NCBI GenBank assembly: GCA_902788605.1
Contig: CADAKX010000026.1
Location: 1-52,206 of the forward strand
Direction of reading: 5' to 3'
DNA length: 52,206 bases
Source of the DNA: an uncultured Prevotellaceae bacterium
GTDB taxonomy: Bacteria; Bacteroidota; Bacteroidia; Bacteroidales; Bacteroidaceae
The stretch's first letter is position 1, and the number at the start of each line of letters is the position of its first letter. Both the position numbers and the translations under genes were made by a program. Positions 43,778-52,060 of this stretch are shown in pieces. Under the pieces are notes generated by a model. It ran no database searches. It had not been told where the DNA came from and saw only the letters and a list, made by a program, of their open reading frames with translations.

Positions 43778-46330
43778 ATGAAGATAAGAAGAATCATATA
43801 TTTGTTTGCCACGTTGGTGCTGACAGCCTGTACGGCCGACGATGATGCGTTGCTCAGTCAAGAGCAGCAGTCGCTGATGGGACAGGCCGTGAACTTCAGC
43901 ACATCGATAGCCGACCCATTTGTCACCCGTACCAGCTATCATCACGATGGCTCGTTTAATGAGGGTGACCAGATGCGCATCTTCCGCCAGTATGCGACGG
44001 ATGCCACAGGTGCGTCATTTGATGCCACCACCGAGGCCTTCCGCACCTATTATCTGAAGCTGAACTATGCTGCAGGAACCTCTGTGTCGCTAAACTCCGA
44101 CTGGGTGCCCAAGGCAGGAAAACTGAAATCAGACAAGCCTGGCTCTACTGCCACCCAGACCTCAGCCGACTCGCTGACGTGGGAGAATGGCAAGACTGTT
44201 CGTTTCCGTGCTTGGGGACGCAGCAATCTGGCCGACCGACTGGATGCTGGCACCAAAGAGAGTTTTTATCCCGATTTCACCGTTTCCGACTGGGTCACCG
44301 TTTCTGGTCCTACGAAGAGCATTCCGCTCACCATGCGCCATATCGCTTGTCGTATCGGACTTGTTTGCAAGGCTGGCAATGAGTTTGCTGGTGCTGAGAT
44401 ATGTACAGACCTGGAAGACTATCGTCGCCAAGACAATGCCGATAGTCAGGCGCATGATGATGCTGAGACGGCAAAGACCGACGAACAGGCCCAGCGTGAG
44501 TTGGACCAGGTGCTGACGGTCTATAACAAGATGTGTATGCCAGCAGGCGTTGACGACGATACCTTTCTGCTGACCACAATGACGCAAGCGCTTTATCATG
44601 GCGACAACACCGACTTCAAGAATATCGAGACCTATCAGCAGACCGATGGCATCGTCAAGATGGGTGAGCTGTCTGCCAGCGATATCGCATCCAGTGTTCA
44701 GCATCCTGTGTTCAATCATAATGATGGTCGCCTCTATATGATGGCCATCCCCATGGACATGAGCAGTACGGATGCCGGCAAGGAACTGGTATTGCCAGCC
44801 TGCACCCGTTTTAAGGTGTGGCTTTATGACGTGAACAACGGTGACAGACACACCACCACAGGGACTACAGGCAGCGAGAACAACTATCATATCTTTACGC
44901 TGAGCGATATTAAAAAGGATAATGGCGACCCTGTCTTTCCCAATGGCCTCACGCTGAAGGCCGGCTATAGCTATCTGTTCAGCGTGGGTTATCACTATGA
45001 CCATCTCACCATTACGCCAGTCAACGACTTCTCTTGGGACGTTCAGGACCTCAACACGCAGGATGCTCAGAACGAAGCGAAGACCAAGAGTGACTTTGAT
45101 TTCAGTTGGTGGACGGGTGCCTACAGGACTGCTGCCAAGAAAGCCCTGTTTGAAGGAAAAGACTTCCTGCCAGAGTTCAGCATTGCCGACCAGCGACAAT
45201 TTATCACCTTTATCAATCTGGTAAACGGCACGGCAGCCACCAGGATGAGCGGACTGACACGAGGCAAGGTGCGCCAGGATGATAATGGTAATGACATCAA
45301 GGACGAGGACGGCTTTGAGACCTATTGGTGGATAGTCGATGGCGAGACAGACGAGAATGGCAATCCCAAACAGGTGACGATGGCAGAGGCAGAGGCGATG
45401 GGCTATGTCTTCTATCCCCACTTCTATCCCACCGTCTCTACCCAGGCTGCCCATGTGATAGAGGACTATGTGACGGGGCCGATGGACTTCTATGATACGG
45501 ACTTTGGCAATCGTTATGAGGTGAACCTGACCCAGGACCTTGACCTCTGTGATTGGCTGCTTCCCAGCATTGGTGAGGTCGGCGATAAGCCTTTCAGGGG
45601 AAACTTCAAGGGCAATGGTCATACGCTGACCAATCTGAATATGGCGAGTGGTTACCTCTTTGACAATGTGAAAGACGGTGCCATCACCAACCTCAAGATT
45701 GAAACAACCCACAACACCAGCCTGCTCCGTTCGGCAACAGCCAGCGGAGAAACAGGGTGGGGATGCTATATCGCAGGCATCTCGATGCTGTGCAACAGCA
45801 CCACAAACGCCATAGCGACCTCGCTTAATGGCACAAGTTATGTGGTGGGATGCATCCACGTGGGCCATGCAGGTGGGGCTCTGGTGGGCTCGGCCAGCAG
45901 CATCACCATGCTGGGCTGTATGCAGGCGGCATCGGGTATCACCGCTGGCACAGGCGCCCTGGTGGGCAACAATAGTGCCAAATGGGGCGATTTCCTCTTT
46001 TGCTACTATGATGTCGAGAAGTCGCCAGGCACCAATGCCGTAGGCACATTGACTGACGCTTACGACTATGATCAGTATATTCGTGGCAGCATGTCGCACA
46101 TCCTCAAGGCCAAAAACGATTATATGATTGGCGATGACGTCGATATGTCGTTGCTGAGCGAGAATATGAAGAAAGAGATGTATGGGTTGGCCCCCTGGAA
46201 GGCCATGAACCAGGGCATCGAGAAGTACAACAGTTCCAAGACGGGCAGCAAGTATCCCTGCAAGATGCGCTATCAGACATCCTCTGTGGGCTATACCCAC
46301 TTGTATCCCACGCTGGTGTATCACGAATAA
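43778..46330 (+). CDS. Fimbrillin-like lipoprotein with C-terminal GLUG/beta-helix region (tip adhesin candidate)
   Basis: 850 aa, lipobox LTAC at Cys18 and Thr-Arg at 50-51. N-terminal region: VRFRAWGRSNLADRLDAGTK, IPLTMRHIACRIGLVCKAGN and LKAGYSYLFSVGYHYDHLTI. The C-terminal region from about 467 starts ADQRQFITFINLVNG and continues YEVNLTQDLDLCDW, FRGNFKGNGHTLTNLNMASG and AGGALVGSASSITMLGCM, the typical GLUG pattern. A 780-codon open frame on the opposite strand is a by-product of codon bias. Confidence 0.78.
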   Translation: MKIRRIIYLFATLVLTACTADDDALLSQEQQSLMGQAVNFSTSIADPFVTRTSYHHDGSFNEGDQMRIFRQYATDATGASFDATTEAFRTYYLKLNYAAGTSVSLNSDWVPKAGKLKSDKPGSTATQTSADSLTWENGKTVRFRAWGRSNLADRLDAGTKESFYPDFTVSDWVTVSGPTKSIPLTMRHIACRIGLVCKAGNEFAGAEICTDLEDYRRQDNADSQAHDDAETAKTDEQAQRELDQVLTVYNKMCMPAGVDDDTFLLTTMTQALYHGDNTDFKNIETYQQTDGIVKMGELSASDIASSVQHPVFNHNDGRLYMMAIPMDMSSTDAGKELVLPACTRFKVWLYDVNNGDRHTTTGTTGSENNYHIFTLSDIKKDNGDPVFPNGLTLKAGYSYLFSVGYHYDHLTITPVNDFSWDVQDLNTQDAQNEAKTKSDFDFSWWTGAYRTAAKKALFEGKDFLPEFSIADQRQFITFINLVNGTAATRMSGLTRGKVRQDDNGNDIKDEDGFETYWWIVDGETDENGNPKQVTMAEAEAMGYVFYPHFYPTVSTQAAHVIEDYVTGPMDFYDTDFGNRYEVNLTQDLDLCDWLLPSIGEVGDKPFRGNFKGNGHTLTNLNMASGYLFDNVKDGAITNLKIETTHNTSLLRSATASGETGWGCYIAGISMLCNSTTNAIATSLNGTSYVVGCIHVGHAGGALVGSASSITMLGCMQAASGITAGTGALVGNNSAKWGDFLFCYYDVEKSPGTNAVGTLTDAYDYDQYIRGSMSHILKAKNDYMIGDDVDMSLLSENMKKEMYGLAPWKAMNQGIEKYNSSKTGSKYPCKMRYQTSSVGYTHLYPTLVYHE

Positions 46331-46345
46331 TTTTGACGCGCATTT

Positions 46346-47383
46346 ATGAAAACAAGCAAGTTGATTCTTTTGGGAATAGCCATGATGCTGGCTGGTTGCT
46401 CTGCCGATGAGGCTCAGCGCGAGCAACAGGGCATCCTGTCGTTCTCTACCTCTATAGAAGACTTTGATGGCGAGCCCCTGACACGTACCACTCTTGAGGG
46501 CCATGCCTTTGAGGCTGGCGACAAGATGAAACTGAAGATCATCTGTCCCTTCTCGTCACATACCGAGTTTGGCGAGACCACCTATGGCAACAGCTTCGAT
46601 GCATTCTGGTTGCTGAAGTGGAACGCTGGCCAGTGGGCCACGTTGACCTCGGCCGATGGCTTTGATATCAATGGAGACTATAGTCCTTCGGTTTCGCCAG
46701 ACATCTATGAGCGCTATGAAGCCCAGCAGACTCCATATGTCTATACGGCACAGACCTGGAGCGAAGAACAGATTTTTATTGCTGGGGCAGGCACTCGTGT
46801 GGAGCAATACAGCAACGTGTTTCATGCCAACCAGACCAAGGAGGCCAACTATAAGGCCAGTGACCTGATGTGGGCGCAGACCATTCAGCAGACGGGGTCG
46901 TATAACGTTCACCTGAGCTTCCGTCATGTGATGTCGGCTCTGCTCATTTCTGTTGATGCCAATGCCAGTCTCGGCATCTCCGATGATGCCGTGCTGACCC
47001 TCGAGGATATGCCTGACATTGACCAGGCAGAGGTTATCGTAGGCGACTATTATGCTGCCAAGAGTAAGGTGAACTCAAATGACTATGGTTATAAGAGCAA
47101 GCACGCCTGCACCAAGGATGATAATGGCAAGGTCATAGGTGTGGCTGTCGTCGATGACAGTCAGAAGAGGGCCTATACAAAGCCTATTGGCAGTGTGGCT
47201 CAGACGGGTACCTATACGGCCTGTCATGTTGGTCAGAGGGCTTATCGTCTCATCGTTCCCCCAGGCACGCTGAGCAAACAGGCCACCTTCTGGCTTCGCG
47301 ATGGTGAGAAACGTTACAGCATGTCGCTGAGTCAGACCAGTTTTGAGGCAGGCAAACTCTATAAGATAACGATGAAAATATGA
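46346..47383 (+). CDS. Fimbrillin family lipoprotein (short, single domain)
   Basis: 345 aa, lipobox LAGC at Cys18 and Thr-Arg at 46-47. The mature N-terminus (ILSFSTSIEDFDGEPLTRT) closely parallels that of the preceding protein (VNFSTSIADPFVTRT). Landmarks are LSFRHVMSALLISVDANASL and a final SLSQTSFEAGKLYKITMKI, where the protein ends without the usual closing domain strand. Overlaps the next gene by 4 bp (ATGA), implying coupled synthesis. Confidence 0.8.
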   Translation: MKTSKLILLGIAMMLAGCSADEAQREQQGILSFSTSIEDFDGEPLTRTTLEGHAFEAGDKMKLKIICPFSSHTEFGETTYGNSFDAFWLLKWNAGQWATLTSADGFDINGDYSPSVSPDIYERYEAQQTPYVYTAQTWSEEQIFIAGAGTRVEQYSNVFHANQTKEANYKASDLMWAQTIQQTGSYNVHLSFRHVMSALLISVDANASLGISDDAVLTLEDMPDIDQAEVIVGDYYAAKSKVNSNDYGYKSKHACTKDDNGKVIGVAVVDDSQKRAYTKPIGSVAQTGTYTACHVGQRAYRLIVPPGTLSKQATFWLRDGEKRYSMSLSQTSFEAGKLYKITMKI

Positions 47384-49293
47384 TAAAGATTCACAAAATA
47401 TTCTTTCTTCTATTGATGATGACTCTCCTCGTGGCTTGCAGTCACGAGGACGAGTCTCTGACGTCAGATACAGCACTTGAGATCAAGGGCCTTGTGGCCT
47501 CTGTTGACAACGGGATGTCTGCCACCCGCTCTGTCGACAAGCTCTCTGTCGATGTTGGTCGCACCACGTTTGCCAGCACAGACAGGATTGTGTTTACCAC
47601 CATCAGACGCACCCATTCGCCCCTGACTCCCTTTACATATAGCGACATCCAATATGCGTATGATGGAAAGAGTTGGGAGCGAGTTGAGGGCAATCTGCCA
47701 GAGAAAATCTACTGGACAGATGGCACCTCAGCACATACGTTTATTGGTTATAGTCTGCCGACTCAGGGTTATCATTGGATTGACAACGGCAACGATACCT
47801 ATGCAGGAGAACTGGGTTTCAACAAGTCTGAACTCGACTTCACCTCAGGCAACGATGCCCTCGTGAAAGAGGATCTGTTGCTCTATTATAGCGAGAATAC
47901 GATGGCCGAGCCTGACGGCCTGTCCACCAAGATAAACCTGACGCATGCCCTGAGCAATGTGCGGGTGGTGGTCAACATCAAGAACTTTGCCGCCAGTTCT
48001 GGTGCTGTCGATACGCAGGTCGGTGTCAGCGATATGGTCCTGACCAATCAGCCTGCCAAGTTCACATGGGGTGGCGACAGTAAGAACCTCAGGGTGCTCA
48101 ACCTCAACGATGCCAGTCAGACCACCAAGAGTGTCAAGCTGTGGTGCCCAGAGCCCGATGGCGAGGGAGATAACCAGAGTAAGACCTTTACGTTCTATGG
48201 CCTGACCACGCCTCAGGATGCTACCTTTCATGCCATCAATGGCAACGACCAGTCCTTGGGGTTCTCGTTCACGGTCACCTATCCAGACCCCATGAATCCT
48301 CAGGGGGCTCCGCTGGTCAAGACCTATCAGGGGGCGTTTGGCCAAACGGTGAACTTCAACTCTGGCGTCTGCACCACCCTCAACATCTCGCTGAACCACA
48401 GGGACGAGCAGATGTTTATGGATGTGACGTATACCGATTGGAACTTTGTATCGACACCCGACCTGGGTGAGTTGCGCAAGAAGTCCACCTTTATGGATAT
48501 CAACAGCGCTGTGACCACTCACGACATGCCTACAGCCACCATCGATGATGCCACGTGGCTCTATATTTCGGGTGATGCTGTCAAGGATATCTATGGCAAT
48601 GATGGCACGCAAGAACACCCCTATCGCATCACCTCTGCTTCTCAGTTGCTCTCGTTTGCTAAAGAGGTCAAGGGTGGCATGACATTCGAGGACAAGTATA
48701 TCCGTCTGGATGCTGACATCACTATGCAGGCCAGCACGGCAAAGACCAGTGCAGAGGACGCCGACTCCAAGGTCAGCCCTGTGAGTTGGATTGGCATTGG
48801 CGATGCCGCTCATGCCTTTCATGGCACCTTGTTGGGAGGCGATCGCTACATCAATCGCCTTTGTGGTAGTCCGCTATTCCTGAATCTGGGTACGAAGGCG
48901 GTTGTCGAGCAGTTGCATGTCACCACCATTGGCAGCATCTCTGGTGGGGGCGCTTTGGCAGAGACAAATGCTGGTGTCATTGGTGGCTGCAAAGTGATTG
49001 ACGATGTAGAAACCACAGGTGGTGCACTCGTTGGCACCAATGATGGTATCGTTTATGCCTGCTATCACACAGGTCTCTCGAATGGCAACAGGCTCATAGG
49101 CCAGGACCACGGCAATACCATCGGCTGTTATCAGGCCAGTGATATAACGTCTTTTGATGAGGCTTTGGTCAAATCTCTTGTTGCAACATTAAACACTTCC
49201 CTCACCACATGGTATGCCTCGCATCCCAATCTCACCGAGTTCACATTTGTCTATTCTCCAGCCAGTTATCCAACGGTAAAGAGAAATCAATAA
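47380..49293 (+). CDS. Fimbrillin-like lipoprotein with C-terminal GLUG/beta-helix region
   Basis: 637 aa, lipobox LVAC at Cys20 and Thr-Arg at 49-50. Fimbrillin-like N-terminal part: EKIYWTDGTSAHTFIGYSLP, KINLTHALSNVRVVVNIKNF and VNFNSGVCTTLNISLNHRDE. The C-terminal region from about 413, HPYRITSASQLLSFAKEVKG then YIRLDADITMQAS, GGALAETNAGVIGGC and TTGGALVGTNDGIVYACYH, is a GLUG-type domain. Last gene of the cluster; no strong terminator follows directly. Confidence 0.78.
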   Translation: MIKIHKIFFLLLMMTLLVACSHEDESLTSDTALEIKGLVASVDNGMSATRSVDKLSVDVGRTTFASTDRIVFTTIRRTHSPLTPFTYSDIQYAYDGKSWERVEGNLPEKIYWTDGTSAHTFIGYSLPTQGYHWIDNGNDTYAGELGFNKSELDFTSGNDALVKEDLLLYYSENTMAEPDGLSTKINLTHALSNVRVVVNIKNFAASSGAVDTQVGVSDMVLTNQPAKFTWGGDSKNLRVLNLNDASQTTKSVKLWCPEPDGEGDNQSKTFTFYGLTTPQDATFHAINGNDQSLGFSFTVTYPDPMNPQGAPLVKTYQGAFGQTVNFNSGVCTTLNISLNHRDEQMFMDVTYTDWNFVSTPDLGELRKKSTFMDINSAVTTHDMPTATIDDATWLYISGDAVKDIYGNDGTQEHPYRITSASQLLSFAKEVKGGMTFEDKYIRLDADITMQASTAKTSAEDADSKVSPVSWIGIGDAAHAFHGTLLGGDRYINRLCGSPLFLNLGTKAVVEQLHVTTIGSISGGGALAETNAGVIGGCKVIDDVETTGGALVGTNDGIVYACYHTGLSNGNRLIGQDHGNTIGCYQASDITSFDEALVKSLVATLNTSLTTWYASHPNLTEFTFVYSPASYPTVKRNQ

Positions 49294-49368
49294 AAAAACT
49301 TGGTCTTGCGTGCAACTTTTCGCACCTTTTGTGCGTCTAATGAATAAAACCATCTAAACGAAACAATT

Positions 49369-49686
49369 ATGATACTATCAACAACCCCCACAATTGAAGG
49401 TCACCCCATTCGTGAATACAAGGGCGTGGTGACAGGCGAAACGATTATTGGTGCAAACATGTTTAAGGATATCTTTGCTGGCATCCGCGACATCGTAGGT
49501 GGCCGTGCTGGCAGCTACGAGAAGGTGCTGCGCGAGGCCAAGGATACATCGCTCAACGAGATGATGGTGCGTGCCAACGCCATGGGTGCCAACGCCATCG
49601 TCGGCATTGACATCGACTACGAGACGGTGGGCAGCGGTGGCTCTATGCTTATGGTGGCCACCAGCGGCACAGCTGTAGTCATCTGA
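49369..49686 (+). CDS. YbjQ/UPF0145 family protein (heavy-metal-binding domain-like)
   Basis: 105 aa, the family's full length. It matches YbjQ proteins throughout: [59 protein letters not shown] and a Gly/Ser-rich end. Family members form pentameric rings; a metal-binding role was proposed from structure but is unproven. Cytoplasmic. It lies 75 bp after the pilus operon and ends at a strong terminator, so some read-through expression from the operon is possible. Confidence 0.9.
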   Translation: MILSTTPTIEGHPIREYKGVVTGETIIGANMFKDIFAGIRDIVGGRAGSYEKVLREAKDTSLNEMMVRANAMGANAIVGIDIDYETVGSGGSMLMVATSGTAVVI

Positions 49687-49726
49687 TGTCTCGTGAGTGA
49701 CACATTATTCTTATGGTATAAAGAGT

Positions 49727-49765
49727 TTCTCGCGTATGTACACATGTACGTACGCGAGAATTTTT
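49727..49765. terminator. Strong rho-independent terminator
   Basis: TTCTCGCGTA (49727-49736) pairs with TACGCGAGAA (49751-49760) around a self-complementary loop, followed by T5. It ends the ybjQ-like gene and may also stop the convergent gene. Confidence 0.85.
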
Positions 49766-49769
49766 CTAT

Positions 49770-50201
49770 TTACCAACTGCAATTTCCACAAAAAGATAGG
49801 CTCTTTTTGTTTTTATTGCTATCCTCAATAATCAGATTTCCTTTTACATCATAGTTTTCATCATGAACTTTGCTCTGTGTTCGAGCTATTTTCACTTTTA
49901 AGGTGTATTTACTATTCCTATACCAATAAGTATTCTTCTTATTGACTACAAGAGTAAATTCCTCAAGTTGATGATTAATCATCATGTAGGCAGTATTTGC
50001 AAGATCATTTACCATTATATAGCCATCATTCTGCATATCACTAGGATATCTATAAAAGACACAACATCCACCATCTATCTCTGATGGGATAGAATCGAAA
50101 CTTTCGATTATAATGTTGCCATTTGTTTCCCCTTCTGCAAATGAAGCGAGGGAATATATTATTGAAAGGCAAATAGTAAAAGATAACTTTAAAATAATCA
50201 T
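49770..50201 (-). CDS. Hypothetical secreted protein, AT-rich
   Basis: 143 aa, signal peptide about residues 1-22 (LSFTICLSIIYSLASFA). The mature part is beta-rich with GGCCVFYRYPSDMQNDGYIM, a central NTAYMMINHQLEEFTLVVNK and paired cysteines near the end (FCGNC). I do not recognise a family. Base composition is clearly more AT-rich than the surrounding genes, and it is followed by a second AT-rich gene with a similar profile, so the pair may have been acquired together. Confidence 0.65.
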   Translation of the reverse strand: MIILKLSFTICLSIIYSLASFAEGETNGNIIIESFDSIPSEIDGGCCVFYRYPSDMQNDGYIMVNDLANTAYMMINHQLEEFTLVVNKKNTYWYRNSKYTLKVKIARTQSKVHDENYDVKGNLIIEDSNKNKKSLSFCGNCSW

Positions 50202-50256
50202 TTCCTTCTATATTATAATTTCATTTAGGCACATATATACATGATTGTGTGCACAG

Positions 50257-50766
50257 TTACTTCATCAAGTTTTCTTTGAGTTCCTCAAACGAAGGTTTCA
50301 TGTAAACCCCCTTCATAGCATCTGTTGGAGGAAAGGATATGTGAAAATTGACTTTTTGCAAATCCTCTTTTGATAAATGATACCTTACAAGAAAGCACTC
50401 CGAATCTTTTTTATCAGGCTGCTCTGCATCATACACATATATTACAACAGAATCTTGTTTTTCGAGTGCTATTTCATAATAATCATTGTATTCCATAAGT
50501 TTATCATCAAACCCTCCTGGTTTTATCTCATGGTGTCTCCAATCCTCTGATATTGGTTTTTCTTCAAAAAATAGCGAATCGGAATATGCTTCAAAAGGAT
50601 TATCATACCAATGCCAGTCAATATGATAATTAATCACGATAGACTTGTTCCATGAATTCTCAAAGTATATCTTGTAATGATGATCTTCATCCTCACGGAG
50701 CTCGCAGGAGCAAAAAAGAACAATTATGGAAAGAAGCAAAGATAATTTATGAATTGTATGTTTCAT
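50257..50766 (-). CDS. Hypothetical lipoprotein, AT-rich
   Basis: 169 aa from MKHTIHKLSL (ATG at 50766). Lipobox LFCSC (Cys21) is followed by an acidic, aromatic-rich region (HHYKIYFENSWNKSIVINYH, IDWHWYDNPFEAYSD) and a final FPPTDAMKGVYMKPSFEE segment. No family recognised. The beta-strand pattern suggests a small periplasmic or surface domain. It lies 55 bp upstream of the other AT-rich gene on the same strand. Confidence 0.65.
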   Translation of the reverse strand: MKHTIHKLSLLLSIIVLFCSCELREDEDHHYKIYFENSWNKSIVINYHIDWHWYDNPFEAYSDSLFFEEKPISEDWRHHEIKPGGFDDKLMEYNDYYEIALEKQDSVVIYVYDAEQPDKKDSECFLVRYHLSKEDLQKVNFHISFPPTDAMKGVYMKPSFEELKENLMK

Positions 50767-50795
50767 ATACTTAAACATTTTTTATTATATGTCTA

Positions 50796-52004
50796 TTATT
50801 GATGAAGGAGAATATACACCCCATGTTTGGGCGAGCCTTGGACGGGGCGGCCTTGAAGGTCATAGAGTTGTGATGGCATCCTTTTGCTTGCAGTGGGTTC
50901 TGCCATTCCAGCTTCTGTGTCATACAGCCAATGGAACGAGCCATCAGAGAATACCAACACGCCATTGTCTGTGCCAACATAGACGGAGTCGCCATCCACA
51001 TCCACGCAATAGCAGTATCCAGCCTCAACATCCCATTCATAGCGGGTTATCTCTTCATGATCAAAGCAGCAAAGGGGACCCTTGGAGTACTGTTCGTATT
51101 TTGTCTTGTTACCAAGTGTAGGGAGGAACCAGATACGGCCCTGACTGTCACATTTTACAGAAATAGGTACATTGTTGCTTTCTCCCACATCATAACTTGC
51201 ATAGCTGCTGCCATTGTACTTCAACAGCTTGGCTCTCCATCCGTTATCATCGTTATGACTGCTGGCAAACCACAGGCACCCGTCATTATCAATAGTCATA
51301 CCTTTAACATAACCACTCTTAAAGGGTAAGTCAGGATTATCCCTGTCACTAATCACCTGCAGTTCTCCGCCTACATGATACTTCATCAAACCATTACCAA
51401 AGCCTGAGTCTGTGCACGAAATCCAGATATCCTCATTGGAATCTATTACCATCTTCCACACCTGAGTACCATAGTGGTCTTTGGGGAATAGCAGCGTTTG
51501 TCTTTCACCAGAGAGGTAGACAACCGAAATGCAGTTTGTACCACCAATGACTACAGTTCCATTCGAATCTACCACAATACTCTCAATGCCTATAGGCGAC
51601 AAGTTCTCACCTGTGCCATTTCCCAAGAGCGACAGGTCAAGATAATGTCTCGTTGTATCAGCTATGCCGTCGTGGATTCTGGTTAGCACGCCATCGTTGC
51701 CACCCACAAAAATGGTGTTGCGCACAATGGCTAAGGCATTCTGTCCAACGTTGTTCAAGTTGCCACCAGACTGCTCTATGGCATTCCATTGGTCCACGAA
51801 ATAGCCAGTTTCCTTTTTATAGATTGTCTTTTGACCAGTGACCTTGTTAATCACCTCTATCCCCTCGGGCATCAGAACATAAATACTTGTATCATTATGC
51901 TCAATACATTTCACAGAATGAACTGTCGCAACAGGATAATGTGTTGCCTGGGCAGAAATTAAGGGACATGCCAACAAAAGAAATAATACCAAATGATTCC
52001 TCAT
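50796..52004 (-). CDS. Secreted beta-propeller protein with Bacteroidetes C-terminal tail
   Basis: 402 aa, signal peptide ending near ISAQ (residue 19). Several strand units of the form GxDGVLTRI, VVDSNGTVVIGGTN, VIDSNEDIWISCTD, TIDNDGCLWFASSH, KCDSQGRIWFLPTL and VYVGTDNGVLVFSDG repeat about every 40-50 residues, as in the two-component-regulator type propeller. The end SQLYDLQGRPVQGSPKHGVY is a tail often seen on exported Prevotella/Bacteroides proteins, recalling short T9SS-type C-termini. The sensory or binding role is unknown; there is no histidine-kinase part. Confidence 0.75.
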   Translation of the reverse strand: MRNHLVLFLLLACPLISAQATHYPVATVHSVKCIEHNDTSIYVLMPEGIEVINKVTGQKTIYKKETGYFVDQWNAIEQSGGNLNNVGQNALAIVRNTIFVGGNDGVLTRIHDGIADTTRHYLDLSLLGNGTGENLSPIGIESIVVDSNGTVVIGGTNCISVVYLSGERQTLLFPKDHYGTQVWKMVIDSNEDIWISCTDSGFGNGLMKYHVGGELQVISDRDNPDLPFKSGYVKGMTIDNDGCLWFASSHNDDNGWRAKLLKYNGSSYASYDVGESNNVPISVKCDSQGRIWFLPTLGNKTKYEQYSKGPLCCFDHEEITRYEWDVEAGYCYCVDVDGDSVYVGTDNGVLVFSDGSFHWLYDTEAGMAEPTASKRMPSQLYDLQGRPVQGSPKHGVYILLHQ

Positions 52005-52029
52005 AAATGGTTGAAGTTTAATACCTTTG

Positions 52030-52060
52030 CAAAGATATACCTTTATCTGATAGCATCCAA
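52030..52060 (-). promoter_or_regulatory. -33/-7 promoter of the propeller gene
   Basis: On the minus strand TTGG (52057-52060), a 19-nt spacer and TATCTTTG (52030-52037) precede the gene by 25 bp. The element abuts a TACCTTTG on the plus strand (52022-52029), giving a palindromic core. Confidence 0.55.

Noticed and set aside
44162-46504. A 780-codon open frame on the minus strand opposite a pilus gene
   Set aside because: The plus-strand gene has a lipobox, the conserved Thr-Arg and GLUG repeats and fits the operon; the antisense frame has low-complexity His/Ile/Gln-rich content without domains and reflects codon bias.
49294-49368. Possible terminator and promoter between the pilus operon and the ybjQ-like gene
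   Set aside because: Small GTGC/GCAC complementarity and a CACCTTTTG stretch are present, but neither a stable stem with a T run nor a proper TAnnTTTG element.
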